This document shows positions 32,901 through 42,146 of a DNA stretch of 64,000 nucleotides, piece after piece (within the stretch, counting starts at the first letter, position 1; every line of letters begins with the position of its first letter). The stretch spans positions 806,001 through 870,000 of the forward strand of contig NZ_FQVX01000002.1 in NCBI RefSeq assembly GCF_900129495.1, read 5' to 3'. Under the pieces are notes generated by a model. The model worked only from the letters and a program-made list of their open reading frames with translations. It had not been told where the DNA came from and did no database searches. This stretch comes from Geodermatophilus nigrescens. Its GTDB lineage: Bacteria; Actinomycetota; Actinomycetes; Mycobacteriales; Geodermatophilaceae. Position numbers and translations under genes: made by a program.

Positions 32901-32948
32901 GTGACGTCCGTCACACGGACGATACGGCCCGGGGCCGGTTCCGCTCAA
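32901..32948 (-). promoter_or_regulatory. Promoter with operator-like palindrome for the small membrane protein
   Basis: TTGAGC (32948-32943), an 18-bp spacer and TATCGT (32924-32919) form one of the best promoter matches in the window. The palindrome GTGACG-GA-CGTCAC (32914-32901) covers the expected transcription start, as a repressor site would. The -35 overlaps the stop codon of the upstream stress-protein gene. Confidence 0.55.
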
Positions 32949-33364
32949 GTGGTGGTCGCGGGCGGTCCCTTCACGGCGAGGACCGGGCACTCGACGGTGA
33001 GCAGGATCCGCTGCGCCGCGCTGCCCATCAGCAGCTTCCCGACGGCGCTGCGCCGGCGCAGGCCGATGACCAGCACCTCCGCGGCGGTCTCGGCGACGGC
33101 GTCGGCCAGCTCCTCGGCGACGTCGCGGCCGACCGGCTGGCGCAGCTCGAAGGGGACGCCGGAGACGGTGAGCTCGTCGTGCAGCCGGCGCAGCGGGTCG
33201 CCCTGCAGGTACTCCTCGTCGACGAGGGCGTCGCCGCGGCTGCTGTTGACCACCACCAGCCGCGCGCCGCGCCGCTCGGCCTCCGCGAGGGCGTGCTCGA
33301 GCGCGGCGCGCCCGCGCGGGGTGGGGACGTGCCCCACCACGACCACCGGCTGCTGCTGGGTCAC
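32945..33364 (-). CDS. Universal stress protein (UspA family), coupled to tctA
   Basis: A 139-residue single-domain UspA protein. The C-terminal nucleotide-site segment reads [22 protein letters not shown]. The usual G-x2-G-x9-G-S is G-x2-R-x9-G-S, so ATP binding may be altered. The GTG start overlaps the tctA stop (GTGA), so it is co-translated with the tripartite transporter. Stress proteins in tct clusters occur elsewhere; the role here is inferred to be regulation or protection of the transporter. Confidence 0.88.
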   Translation of the reverse strand: MTQQQPVVVVGHVPTPRGRAALEHALAEAERRGARLVVVNSSRGDALVDEEYLQGDPLRRLHDELTVSGVPFELRQPVGRDVAEELADAVAETAAEVLVIGLRRRSAVGKLLMGSAAQRILLTVECPVLAVKGPPATTT

Positions 33365-34926
33365 CGCTCCTCCTCACCGGGGCCCGCGCCGACGCTCTCG
33401 CGGTGCCGCAGCCCCTCCCCCGCCTGGACCTCCTCCGGCGTGGCCCGCCGGCCGCGGACCGCGCGGAGCACGATCGGCACGACGAGGGCCGCCAGGGCCA
33501 GGCCGAGCACGATCCGGCTGAACCAGGTGTCGAGCAGCACACCGAGGTCGCCGCTGCTGATGGCCAGCGCGCGACGCAGGTTGGTCTCGGCGACCGGGCC
33601 GAGGATGAGCCCGACGATCGCCGGCGCCACCGGCCACCCGTAGCGGCGCATGGCGAAGCCGAGCAGGCCGAGCACCAGCAGCAGCACCAGGTCCAGCGGG
33701 TCGGCGTTGACCGCGTAGCAGCCGAGCGAGGCGAACAGCAGGATCCCGGCGTAGAGGTAGGGCCGCGGGACGCGCAGCACCTGCACCCACACGCGGGCCA
33801 GCGGCAGGTTGAGGACCAGCAGCATGAGGTTGCCGACGAGCAGCGCCGCGATGAGCGTCCAGACCAGGGTGGACTCGGTGGACAGCAGCGTCGGCCCGGG
33901 CTGGATGCCGTAGCTCTGGAACGCGACCAGGATGATCGCCGCGGTGGCCGAGGTGGGCAGGCCGAGGGTGAGCAGCGGCACCAGCACGCCCGCGGCGGCG
34001 GCGTTGTTGGCCGCCTCGGGCCCGGCGACGCCCTCGATGGCGCCGCGGCCGAACTCCTCGGGGTGCTTGGTGAGCTTCCGCTCGGTGGCGTAGGAGAGGA
34101 ACGTCGGGATCTCCGCCCCACCGGCGGGCAGCGCGCCCAGCGGGAAGCCCAGCGCCGTCCCGCGCAGCCACGGGCCCACCGAGCGGCGCAGGTCGCGGCG
34201 GGTGAACCAGGGCCCGGAGGCGGCCATCACCTGCACCGGGCCCCGGCGCAGCCGGGACGCGACGTACAGCGCCTCCCCCACGGCGAACAGCGCGACGGCG
34301 ACCACGACGACGTCGATGCCGTCGGACAGCTGCGGGATGCCGAGGGTGAACCGCTCCTGCCCGGTGAGCACGTCGGTGCCGACGAGGCCGAGGTACAGGC
34401 CGACGCCGAGGGAGGCCAGCCCGCGCAGCGGCGACGAGCCGAGCACGGTGGCCACGGCGACGAACGCCAGCACGGTGAGGGCGAAGTAGTCGGCGGCGGT
34501 GATGCCGATGACCAGGTCGACGACGGTCGGCGCGACGAGGGCCAGCAGCAGCGTGGCGATCGTGCCGGCGACGAACGAGCCGAGCGCGGCGGTGGCCAGC
34601 GCGGCGGCCCCGCGGCCGGACTTGGCCATCGCGTTGCCCTCGAGCGCGGTCATGATCGAGCTCGACTCGCCGGGGGTGTTGAGCAGGATCGACGTCGTCG
34701 ACCCGCCGTACATGCCGCCGTAGTAGATGCCGGCGAACAGGATCAGCGCCGCCGTGGGCTCCAGCGCGTAGGTGATCGGCAGCAGCAGCGCGACGGTCAT
34801 GGCCGGGCCGATGCCGGGGAGCACGCCGACCGCCGTGCCGAGCAGCACCCCGAGCAGCGCGAAGAGCAGGTTGACCGGGGCGAGGGCGTCGGCGAGACCG
34901 CCGGCCAGGTCGCCGAGGGCGCCCAT
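33361..34926 (-). CDS. tctA: TctA large membrane subunit of a tripartite tricarboxylate transporter
   Basis: A 521-residue permease with about twelve membrane helices. Family motifs include [58 protein letters not shown] and [11 protein letters not shown]. With TctB and the TctC binding protein it imports carboxylates using an ion gradient. ATG at 34926 overlaps tctB's stop. The preferred substrate (citrate or another organic acid) cannot be read from sequence. Confidence 0.93.
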   Translation of the reverse strand: MGALGDLAGGLADALAPVNLLFALLGVLLGTAVGVLPGIGPAMTVALLLPITYALEPTAALILFAGIYYGGMYGGSTTSILLNTPGESSSIMTALEGNAMAKSGRGAAALATAALGSFVAGTIATLLLALVAPTVVDLVIGITAADYFALTVLAFVAVATVLGSSPLRGLASLGVGLYLGLVGTDVLTGQERFTLGIPQLSDGIDVVVVAVALFAVGEALYVASRLRRGPVQVMAASGPWFTRRDLRRSVGPWLRGTALGFPLGALPAGGAEIPTFLSYATERKLTKHPEEFGRGAIEGVAGPEAANNAAAAGVLVPLLTLGLPTSATAAIILVAFQSYGIQPGPTLLSTESTLVWTLIAALLVGNLMLLVLNLPLARVWVQVLRVPRPYLYAGILLFASLGCYAVNADPLDLVLLLVLGLLGFAMRRYGWPVAPAIVGLILGPVAETNLRRALAISSGDLGVLLDTWFSRIVLGLALAALVVPIVLRAVRGRRATPEEVQAGEGLRHRESVGAGPGEEER

Positions 34927-35510
34927 CAGAACCAGTCCGTCGCGAGCTCGAGCAGGATCCCGCCGGGCAGCGCGACGTCGAGCGCCTTGACGAACACCAG
35001 CCAGACGACGACCGACAGCACGCCGCCGGTGAGCAGCGGCCGGACGACGCCGCGGGCCCCGAGCGCCCAGGCCACCAGCGCGAACATCAGCGTGACCGCC
35101 AGCGGCCAGCCGACGACGTTGATGAGCAGCGCGTGGGCGAGGAAGCCGACGACGACGACGCCCACGTTCGCCCACGACGTCGGGGCGTCGGGGTCGATGT
35201 CCTCGCTCTCGTCGGAGGGCCCCCGGTCGCCGCGCAGCACCCGGAACCCGAGCGCGAGCGCGGTGGCCAGCACGACGCCGCCGACGAGGTAAGGGAAGAA
35301 GCGCGGGCCGATGGTGTTCGCGGAGCCCGGGACGGCGATGTTCGCGGCGTCGAGCAGCAGGTAGACGCCCAGCGCCCCCAGCAGCACCACCATGGCCAGC
35401 TCGCCGCGGCTGATCCCCGTGCGCGGCCGCGGCGGGTGCCGGTGCTCGGCCGCGGCGTGCGACCCGGTGGCGTCGGTGGTCGAGACGTCCGGGTCGGGCG
35501 ACACACTCAC
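34926..35510 (-). CDS. tctB: TctB small membrane subunit
   Basis: A 194-residue integral membrane protein with four hydrophobic segments starting near residue 38 ([17 protein letters not shown]). The [14 protein letters not shown] motif is typical of TctB. The first 35 residues are polar and variable. GTG at 35510 overlaps the tctC stop, and the tctB stop overlaps the tctA start, giving a fully coupled tctC-tctB-tctA-usp unit. Confidence 0.9.
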   Translation of the reverse strand: MSVSPDPDVSTTDATGSHAAAEHRHPPRPRTGISRGELAMVVLLGALGVYLLLDAANIAVPGSANTIGPRFFPYLVGGVVLATALALGFRVLRGDRGPSDESEDIDPDAPTSWANVGVVVVGFLAHALLINVVGWPLAVTLMFALVAWALGARGVVRPLLTGGVLSVVVWLVFVKALDVALPGGILLELATDWF

Positions 35511-36502
35511 TGGACCAGCCCGATCTCCCGCAGGATCGCCAGCACCCGCTGCTCCTCCTCGGCGAGGAACTCGCCGTACTCGTCGCCGGTCAGCAGCAGG
35601 TCGTCCCAGCCGTTGTCCTCCAGCGCCTGCGCCCACTCCTCGGTGTCGTGGGTGTCCTGGACGAGGGCGATCAGGTCCTCGCGGGCGCCCGCGGACATCC
35701 CGGGCCGGGCCATGAGGCCGCGCCAGTTGTCGACCTCGACGTCGAAGCCGGACTCGACCAGCGTGGGGACGTCGGGCACCTGCTGGGAGCGCTCCGCCGT
35801 CGACACGGCGAGGCCGACGAGGTCGCCGGTGCGCACCTGCTCGCCGTAGTCGGCGGTGCCGGAGATGCCGGCGGCGACCTGCCCGCCGAGCAGGGCCGCC
35901 AGGGACTCGCCGCCGCCGGAGTAGGCGATGTAGTTGACCTGGGCGGGGTCGATGCCGGCCGCCTGCGCGAGCAGGCCGGCGAGGATCTGGTCGGTGCCGC
36001 CGGCCGAGCCGCCGGCGATCGGGGTGCCCGCCGGGTCGGCCGCCCAGGCCTCCACGAAGCCCTGGATGTCGGTGTAGGGCGCGTCCGGCGGCGCCACGAT
36101 CAGCTCGGTCTCGCCGATCAGCCGGGCGATCGGGGTGACGTCGGTCAGGCGGGTGGCGGAGTCGTTGGTGTCGACGGCGCCCACCATGACCAGGCCCATC
36201 ATCATGAGCAGCGCGTCGTCGGTCTCCCGCGACAGCTGGCCGAGGCCGATCGTGCCGCCGGCGCCCTCGACGTTGAACACCTGCACGTTGCGGGCCAGGC
36301 CGCTGCTCTGGATCACCCGCTGCAGCACGCGGGCGGTCGTGTCCCAGCCGCCGCCCGGGCTCGCCGGCGCCATCACCCGCAGCCGGGACAGGTCGCCGGG
36401 CTGCACCACCGTGCCGGCGCAGCCGCCGAGGGCCCCGGCGGCGGCCGCCAGCGCCGGCGCGGCCACCGCCCCGGCGAGGAACGACCTCCGGCTCAGCGGC
36501 AC
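35507..36502 (-). CDS. tctC: TctC/Bug-type solute-binding protein
   Basis: A 331-residue extracytoplasmic binding protein that delivers carboxylates to TctAB. The N-terminus [19 protein letters not shown] with the later LGGC suggests a Tat-type signal ending in a lipobox, so it is probably a membrane-anchored lipoprotein. Bug-family features are [32 protein letters not shown] and [19 protein letters not shown] start with GAGGGGAGG upstream. Only 43 bp separate it from kdpC, and no terminator is visible between them. Confidence 0.9.
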   Translation of the reverse strand: MPLSRRSFLAGAVAAPALAAAAGALGGCAGTVVQPGDLSRLRVMAPASPGGGWDTTARVLQRVIQSSGLARNVQVFNVEGAGGTIGLGQLSRETDDALLMMMGLVMVGAVDTNDSATRLTDVTPIARLIGETELIVAPPDAPYTDIQGFVEAWAADPAGTPIAGGSAGGTDQILAGLLAQAAGIDPAQVNYIAYSGGGESLAALLGGQVAAGISGTADYGEQVRTGDLVGLAVSTAERSQQVPDVPTLVESGFDVEVDNWRGLMARPGMSAGAREDLIALVQDTHDTEEWAQALEDNGWDDLLLTGDEYGEFLAEEEQRVLAILREIGLVQ

Positions 36503-36545
36503 GGGCGGCCTCCCCTCGGGGCGGTGGCGGCGGTCACACCGGACG

Positions 36546-37139
36546 CTAGACCCGGCCGAACTCCCGGTCCAACGCGAGGTTGAGCTGCAGGACCCGGACG
36601 TGCGGCGCCCCGATGAAGCCGAGGTCGCGCCCGGCGGTGGCGGCCTCGACCAGCGCCTGCACCTCCTCCGCCGGGACGCCGCGGGCCTCGGCCACCCGCC
36701 GCACCTGGATCGCGGCGTACGCCGGCGAGATGTCGGGGTCGAGGCCGGAGGCGGAGGCGGTCAGTGCGTCGGGCGGCACGTCGGCCGGGTCGACGCCCTC
36801 GAGCGCGGCCACCGCGGCGCGCCGCTCCTGCACCAGCGCGACGAGCTCGGGCGCGTTCGGGCCGAGGTTGGACCCGCCGGAGGCGGCGCCGTCGTACCCG
36901 GAGACCGACGGGCGGGCCTGGAAGTACTGCGGCAGCGGGTCGCCGTCGGCGTCGGTGGTCGCCTGGCCGACGAGCGCGGAGCCGACGACCTCGCCGTCGA
37001 CGGTCACGAGGGAGCCGCCGGCGCGGCCGGGGGCGACCAGCTGGGCGATCCCGGTGACCAGCAGGGGGTAGGCCAGGCCGAGGACGACGGTGGCGACGAG
37101 CAGGGCACGGACGGCGGCGAGGAGCACGCGGGGGGACAT
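36546..37139 (-). CDS. kdpC: KdpC subunit of the potassium-transporting ATPase
   Basis: A 197-residue single-span membrane subunit that stabilises the KdpFABC complex and aids ATP binding. The helix at about 8-33, YFQARPSVSGYDGAASGGSNLGP and the C-terminal ARGVPAEEVQALVE segment are family features. ATG overlaps the kdpB stop. It is the last kdp structural gene. Confidence 0.95.
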   Translation of the reverse strand: MSPRVLLAAVRALLVATVVLGLAYPLLVTGIAQLVAPGRAGGSLVTVDGEVVGSALVGQATTDADGDPLPQYFQARPSVSGYDGAASGGSNLGPNAPELVALVQERRAAVAALEGVDPADVPPDALTASASGLDPDISPAYAAIQVRRVAEARGVPAEEVQALVEAATAGRDLGFIGAPHVRVLQLNLALDREFGRV

Positions 37140-39193
37140 CAGGCGATCCCGGGGACGAGGGAGACGAGCAGGTCGACGAGCTTGATCCCGGCGAAGGGCG
37201 CGACCACGCCGCCGACGCCGTAGACCAGCAGGTTGCGGCGCAGGACCGCCTCGGCCGAGGCCGGCCGGTACCGGACGCCGCGCAGCGCCAGCGGCACCAG
37301 CGCCACGATCACCAGCGCGTTGAACACGACGGCGGAGAGGATCGCCGACTCCGGCGAGGCCAGCCGCATCACGTTGAGGGCGTCGAGGCCCGGGAAGGCG
37401 CCCGCGAACATCGCCGGGACGATCGCGAAGTACTTCGCCAGGTCGTTAGCGATGGAGAAGGTGGTCAGCGATCCGCGGGTGACGAGCAGCTGCTTGCCGA
37501 TCGCGACGATCTCGATGAGCTTCGTCGGGTCGGAGTCGAGGTCGACCATGTTGCCGGCCTCCTTGGCCGCGGTCGTCCCGGTGTTCATCGCGACGCCGAC
37601 GTCGGCCTGGGCGAGCGCGGGGGCGTCGTTGGTGCCGTCGCCGGTCATGGCGACCAGCCGGCCGCCCTCCTGCTCCCGCCTGATCAGGGCCAGCTTGTCC
37701 TCGGGGGTGGCCTCGGCGAGGACGTCGTCGATGCCGGCCTCCGCGGCGATCGCCCGGGCGGTCCGCTCGTTGTCGCCGGTGATCATCACCGTGCGGATCC
37801 CCATGCGGCGCAGCTCGGCGAACCGCTCGCGCATGCCGTCCTTGACGACGTCCTTGAGGTGGACGACGCCGAGGACGCGGGCGCCGCCGGGGCCGTCCTC
37901 GGCCAGGACGAGCGGGGTGCCGCCCGAGGCGGAGACGCCGTCGACGACCTCGCCGACCCCGGGCGGCACGACGCCGCCGAGCGCGCGCACCCACGCCGTC
38001 ACCGCGCCGGCCGCGCCCTTGCGCAGCTGCCGGCCGTCGGGCAGGTCCACGCCGCTCATCCGGGTCTGCGCGGTGAACGGCACGAACACCGCGCCCGGGA
38101 GGTCGTCGCGGCCGCGCAGCCCGTACCGCGTCTTGGCCAGGACGACGACGCTGCGCCCCTCGGGGGTCTCGTCGGCCAGCGAGGCGAGCTGCGCGGCGTC
38201 GGCCATCTCCTCCTCGGTCACGCCGGCGGCCGGGACGAACTCCGCCGCCTGCCGGTTGCCGAAGGTGATGGTGCCGGTCTTGTCGAGCAGCAGGGTGTCC
38301 ACGTCGCCGGCGGCCTCGACCGCGCGCCCGCTCGTCGCGAGCACGTTGCGCTGCACCAGCCGGTCCATCCCGGCGATGCCGATGGCCGACAGCAGCGCCC
38401 CGATCGTCGTGGGGATCAGGCAGACGACGAGCGCGATGAGCACGGTCACCGACTGCCCGGCCCCGCTGTACAGCGCCAGCGGCTGCAGGGTGACGACGGC
38501 GAGCAGGAAGGCGATCGTCAGGGCGCTGAGCAGGATGTCCAGCGCGATCTCGTTCGGCGTCCGCTGCCGCTGCGCGCCCTCGACCAGGGCGATCATCCGG
38601 TCGACGAAGGTCTCCCCCGGCCGGCTGGTGATCTCCACGACGATCCGGTCCGACAGCACCGTGGTGCCGCCGGTGACCGCCGAGCGGTCGCCGCCGGACT
38701 CGCGGATGACCGGCGCGGACTCGCCGGTGACGGCCGACTCGTCGACGCTGGCGATCCCCTCGACGACGTCGCCGTCACCGGGGACGACCTGCCCGGCGGT
38801 GACGACCACGCGCACGCCCGGGCGCAGGTCGGCCGCGGCCACCTCCGTGCCGTCGAGGAGGTGCGCGACGGTCGTGGTGCGGGCCTTGCGCAGCGTGGCC
38901 GCCTGGGCCTTGCCGCGCCCCTCGGCGACCGCCTCGGCGGTGTTGGCGAACAGCACCGTGAGCCACAGCCAGACGGTGACCAGCCAGCCGAACACCGAGG
39001 GGTCGAGGACGGCCAGCACGGTGGAGAACACCGAGCCGACCCAGACGACGAAGACGACGGGCTGGCGGACCAGCGCCCGCGGGTCCAGCTTGCGCACCGC
39101 CCCGGCCAGGGCGGGCCCCCACTCGATCCGGGAGCGCCGCGGCGCGCGCGGCCCGGGGGTGCGGACCGGCGCGCGGTCCAGTGCGGTGGTCAT
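37139..39193 (-). CDS. kdpB: KdpB P-type ATPase subunit
   Basis: A 684-residue catalytic subunit of the high-affinity potassium pump. The phosphorylation site is the aspartate in [13 protein letters not shown]. The actuator TGES loop, the [20 protein letters not shown] segment and the hinge [17 protein letters not shown] are intact. ATG at 39193 overlaps the kdpA stop as ATGA. A much longer in-frame extension upstream is kdpA read in the wrong frame. Confidence 0.97.
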   Translation of the reverse strand: MTTALDRAPVRTPGPRAPRRSRIEWGPALAGAVRKLDPRALVRQPVVFVVWVGSVFSTVLAVLDPSVFGWLVTVWLWLTVLFANTAEAVAEGRGKAQAATLRKARTTTVAHLLDGTEVAAADLRPGVRVVVTAGQVVPGDGDVVEGIASVDESAVTGESAPVIRESGGDRSAVTGGTTVLSDRIVVEITSRPGETFVDRMIALVEGAQRQRTPNEIALDILLSALTIAFLLAVVTLQPLALYSGAGQSVTVLIALVVCLIPTTIGALLSAIGIAGMDRLVQRNVLATSGRAVEAAGDVDTLLLDKTGTITFGNRQAAEFVPAAGVTEEEMADAAQLASLADETPEGRSVVVLAKTRYGLRGRDDLPGAVFVPFTAQTRMSGVDLPDGRQLRKGAAGAVTAWVRALGGVVPPGVGEVVDGVSASGGTPLVLAEDGPGGARVLGVVHLKDVVKDGMRERFAELRRMGIRTVMITGDNERTARAIAAEAGIDDVLAEATPEDKLALIRREQEGGRLVAMTGDGTNDAPALAQADVGVAMNTGTTAAKEAGNMVDLDSDPTKLIEIVAIGKQLLVTRGSLTTFSIANDLAKYFAIVPAMFAGAFPGLDALNVMRLASPESAILSAVVFNALVIVALVPLALRGVRYRPASAEAVLRRNLLVYGVGGVVAPFAGIKLVDLLVSLVPGIA

Positions 39194-40851
39194 GACAGTC
39201 CTTCGGCGAACGGCCCCAGGGACAGGGCGGGGAAGTAGGTGAGCCCGACGACCACGAGCACGGTGACGGCGAGCAGGCCCACGAACAGCGGCTCGTGCGT
39301 CGGCAGCGTCCCGGCGGTGACCGGGGTCCGGCCCTGGGCGGCGAGGCGGCCGGCCAGGGCGAGGACGAGCAGGATCGGCAGGAAGCGCCCGAACGCCATC
39401 GCGAGGCCCAGCGCCGTGTTGTAGAAGGGCGTGTTCGCCGACAGGCCCGCGAAGGCGGAGCCGTTGTTGTTGCCGGCGGAGGTGAAGGCGTAGAGCGCCT
39501 CGGACAGGCCGTGCGGACCCTCGTCGAGCAGCGAGCCACGACCGGTGTCGGTGGCGAGCGCGACCGCGGTGCCCACCAGCACGACGGCAGGCGTGGCGAG
39601 GATGTACAGCGAGGCGAGGGTCATCTCGCGGCGGCCGAGCTTCTTGCCGAGGTACTCCGGCGTGCGCCCGACCATGAGGCCCGCGACGAACACGGCGACG
39701 ATGGCGAGCACGAGCATGCCGTAGAGCCCGGAGCCGACCCCTCCGGGCGCGATCTCCCCGAGCATCATGTTGAACAGCACGAGCCCACCGCCGGCCGGCG
39801 TCCAGGAGTCGTGAAGCGAGGTGACCGCCCCGGTGGAGGTCAGCGTGGTGGCCGCGCCGAAGAGCGCCGACAGCGGCCCGCCGAAGCGCACCTCCTGGCC
39901 CTCGGCGGCCGCGCCGGCCAGCTGCAGCGCGGCGCCGCCGGCCCGGGCCTGCGCCCAGGTGGTCAGCGCCAGCGAGGCGGCGGCCAGCCCGGCCATGACG
40001 CCGACGATCGCCAGGCCCTGCCGCCGGTCGCCGACCATCCGGCCGAAGGTGCGCGGCAGGCTGAACGGGATCACCAGCATGAGGAAGACCGAGAACAGCG
40101 AGGTCCAGGCGGCCGGGCCCTCGAAGGGGTGCGCGGAGTTGGCGTTGAAGAAGCCGCCGCCATTGGTGCCGAGCTGCTTGATGACCTCCTGCGAGGCCAC
40201 CGGCCCGCTCGGGAGGTGCTGGGTCGCACCGGCCAGCGTCACCGCCTCGCTGCCCGCCGAGAGGTCCTGCACCACGCCGCCGAGCACGAGCACGAGCGCG
40301 CCGACGACCGACAGCGGCAGCAGCAGGCGGCCGACGGCGCGGGTGACGTCCACCCAGGCGTTGCCCAGCCGGTCGGTGCGGGTGCGGGCGAAGCCGCGCA
40401 CCAGGGCGACGGCGACCGCGATGCCGACGGCGGCGGACACGAAGTTCTGCACGGCCAGGCCGGCCATCTGGACCAGGGAGCCCATGGTCGACTCGCCGGC
40501 GTAGCCCTGCCAGTTCGTGTTGGTGACGAAGCTGACCGCGGTGTTCCAGGCCGACGACGGCTCCACCGCGGCCATGCCGTTGTCCAGCGGCAGCCACTGC
40601 TGCACCCGCTGCAGGCCGTAGAGGAGCAGGACGCCGGCCGCGGAGAACGCGAGCACGCTGCGCGCGTACACCGGCCAGCGCTGCTCGGCCGCGGGGTCGA
40701 CGCCCACCGCCCGGTACACCAGCCGCTCGGCCCGCCCGTGCGTCTCGCTGGTGAAGACGCGGGCCATCCAGTCGCCCAGCGGCCGGTGCGCGAGCACCAG
40801 CGCGGCGCCCAGGAGCGCCACCTGCAGCCAGCCGGCCGCGGTGCCGCCCAT
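39190..40851 (-). CDS. kdpA: KdpA potassium-channel-like subunit
   Basis: A 553-residue membrane subunit that binds and conducts potassium. The selectivity-filter region [17 protein letters not shown] is intact, as are [12 protein letters not shown] and [12 protein letters not shown] from the other filter repeats. About ten helices are seen. ATG at 40851 overlaps the kdpF stop. Confidence 0.97.
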   Translation of the reverse strand: MGGTAAGWLQVALLGAALVLAHRPLGDWMARVFTSETHGRAERLVYRAVGVDPAAEQRWPVYARSVLAFSAAGVLLLYGLQRVQQWLPLDNGMAAVEPSSAWNTAVSFVTNTNWQGYAGESTMGSLVQMAGLAVQNFVSAAVGIAVAVALVRGFARTRTDRLGNAWVDVTRAVGRLLLPLSVVGALVLVLGGVVQDLSAGSEAVTLAGATQHLPSGPVASQEVIKQLGTNGGGFFNANSAHPFEGPAAWTSLFSVFLMLVIPFSLPRTFGRMVGDRRQGLAIVGVMAGLAAASLALTTWAQARAGGAALQLAGAAAEGQEVRFGGPLSALFGAATTLTSTGAVTSLHDSWTPAGGGLVLFNMMLGEIAPGGVGSGLYGMLVLAIVAVFVAGLMVGRTPEYLGKKLGRREMTLASLYILATPAVVLVGTAVALATDTGRGSLLDEGPHGLSEALYAFTSAGNNNGSAFAGLSANTPFYNTALGLAMAFGRFLPILLVLALAGRLAAQGRTPVTAGTLPTHEPLFVGLLAVTVLVVVGLTYFPALSLGPFAEGLS

Positions 40852-40949
40852 CAGAACCGCTCCGGGAAGAGCAGGGCGGCCAGCAGGTAGAGGACCAGCC
40901 CGGCCGCCACGGCCAGGCCGACCCAGGCCTCGACCCCGGCCCCGGTCAC
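40851..40949 (-). CDS. kdpF: KdpF small subunit
   Basis: A 32-residue single-span peptide (start VTGAGVEAW, end LLFPERF). The C-terminal LxPERF/EKF pattern and position directly before kdpA identify KdpF, the stabilising lipid-like subunit of KdpFABC. Its GTG overlaps the stop of a 27-residue ORF upstream, and its TGA overlaps the kdpA ATG. Confidence 0.88.
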   Translation of the reverse strand: MTGAGVEAWVGLAVAAGLVLYLLAALLFPERF

Positions 40950-41029
40950 CGGCGTTCCAGTCCGCGCAGCGCGAGCGCCAGCAGGCCGAAGACGGCCAGT
41001 GTCAGCGCGATGTGGAGCACGTCGCCCAC
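40946..41029 (-). CDS. 27-residue single-span membrane peptide ORF upstream of kdpF
   Basis: A GTG at 41029 with GGGGGA nine bases upstream opens a 27-residue frame (start [11 protein letters not shown], end LRGLERR). It has one hydrophobic span and a basic end, and overlaps kdpF by GTGA. It resembles KdpF in size but not in sequence. The ribosome site, the coupling and the membrane-span composition support it as a real coding unit. I do not know its function. Confidence 0.65.
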   Translation of the reverse strand: MGDVLHIALTLAVFGLLALALRGLERR

Positions 41030-41089
41030 GACGTCGATCCCCCGATCCGGTCCGAGCGGGCGACCCGTCGTCGTCCGCACCGGGCGGCG

Positions 41090-41175
41090 ACGCTAGGAGC
41101 GCGCCGGAGGGGGACCGCCGTTCGTTGACGGCTCCTTGACGGCCGGGCCCGCGGACCTTGACGGCGTCCTGACGG
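41090..41175 (-). promoter_or_regulatory. kdpFABC promoter with four KdpE-like half-sites
   Basis: A minus-strand -10, TAGCGT, is at 41095-41090. Upstream of it (read on the plus strand) are TTGACGG at 41125 and 41136, TTGACGG at 41158 and CTGACGG at 41169. Spacings are 11, 22 and 11 bp, one or two helical turns. Paired direct repeats at 11 bp just upstream of -35 are the usual layout for an OmpR-family activator, here most likely KdpE. Confidence 0.65.
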
Positions 41176-41191
41176 GCCCGGCCGGCGGGCC

Positions 41192-41614
41192 TCAGGCGCC
41201 GGGCGGCGGCGTCATCTGCGCGATGCGGACGGAGTTGCCGAACGGGTCGCGCAGGCCGAAGTCGATGCCGTAGGGCTGCACGACCGGCTCCTCCGGCAGG
41301 TCGACGCCCCGCTCCTTGAGCGTGGCGTGGGTCTTGTGCGCGTCGTCGGTGGTGAAGAACAGGTGCCCGCCGCCGGCGCCCTTGGTGACCAGGTCGCGCA
41401 CGGTCTCGGCGATCTCCGGGCTGATCGACGGCGGGGCGGGCAGCTCGAGGAGGACGGCGTGGCCGGGGTCGCCGGGCAGCGCGACGGTGAGGAAGCGCAT
41501 CGGGCCGAACTGCTGGTCGGTCTGCACCTGGAAGCCGAGCTTGCCGACGTAGAAGTCCAGCGCCTGGTCCTGGTCGAGGACGTAGAGGGAGGTGATCGAG
41601 ATGGAGGTCAGCAT
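41192..41614 (-). CDS. VOC (glyoxalase/bleomycin-resistance) family protein
   Basis: A 140-residue vicinal-oxygen-chelate protein with two beta-alpha-beta-beta-beta units: ITSLYVLDQDQALDFYVGKLGF and GGGHLFFTTDDAHKTHATLKERG, ending in LRDPFGNSVRIAQ. Metal-binding residues cannot be assigned confidently. It follows a small AraC-type regulator by 10 bp, a common pairing in actinobacteria. The substrate is unknown. Confidence 0.88.
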   Translation of the reverse strand: MLTSISITSLYVLDQDQALDFYVGKLGFQVQTDQQFGPMRFLTVALPGDPGHAVLLELPAPPSISPEIAETVRDLVTKGAGGGHLFFTTDDAHKTHATLKERGVDLPEEPVVQPYGIDFGLRDPFGNSVRIAQMTPPPGA

Positions 41615-41624
41615 GGGCAGGACG

Positions 41625-42071
41625 CTAGGGGCGGGCGTCGTCGCCGGGCTTCTCCGGAACTGCTGTCCTCTCGCTCGGCCGCAGCCAGCGCATGCCGAAG
41701 CAGCTCGGCACCGGCGCGAGCGGGCCGCGCCGCCGGTACACGCTCGGCGGCTCGCCCACGATCTCCGCGAACACCCGGCTGAACGTGCCGAGGCTGGCGA
41801 ACCCGACGGCCATGCAGACGTCCGTGACGCTGCGGTCGGTGGTGCGCAGCAGGAACATCGCCCGCTCGACGCGGCGGCGCTGCAGGTAGCGGTTGGGCGT
41901 CTCGCCGAAGGTGGCCTTGAAGGTGCGGATGAAGTGCGCCTCGGTGACGTGCGCGATCCGGGCCAGCGTCGGGACGTCGAGCGGCTCGGCGTAGGAGCGG
42001 TCCATCTCGTCGCGCGCCCGCAGCATCCGCCGGTTGGAGTCCTCGCTCGCCCGGGTCACGCGGGGCAGCAT
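41625..42071 (-). CDS. Short AraC-family transcriptional regulator
   Basis: A 148-residue protein that is mostly the AraC DNA-binding domain: the first helix-turn-helix has LARIAHVTEAHFIRTFKATFGETPNRYL, the second TDVCMAVGFASLGTFSRVF. There is no N-terminal sensor domain, so it may respond to a partner or to its own level. The ATG at 42071 is the only plausible start; the ribosome site is weak. It probably controls itself and the VOC gene. Confidence 0.85.
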   Translation of the reverse strand: MLPRVTRASEDSNRRMLRARDEMDRSYAEPLDVPTLARIAHVTEAHFIRTFKATFGETPNRYLQRRRVERAMFLLRTTDRSVTDVCMAVGFASLGTFSRVFAEIVGEPPSVYRRRGPLAPVPSCFGMRWLRPSERTAVPEKPGDDARP

Positions 42072-42093
42072 CGCAGGGTCCCGGGTCGCGGTC

Positions 42094-42111
42094 TTGACGC
42101 GATCCTGACGC
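42094..42111 (+). promoter_or_regulatory. KdpE-like box upstream of kdpDE
   Basis: TTGACGC (42094-42100) and CTGACGC (42105-42111) are direct repeats 11 bp apart. They lie in the gap between the araC-type gene and kdpD and match the half-sites at the kdpFABC promoter. They could mediate autoregulation of kdpDE. Confidence 0.55.
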
Positions 42112-42146
42112 CGGCCGGCGCCGCTCCCCCGCCGTCGAGGGTGATC

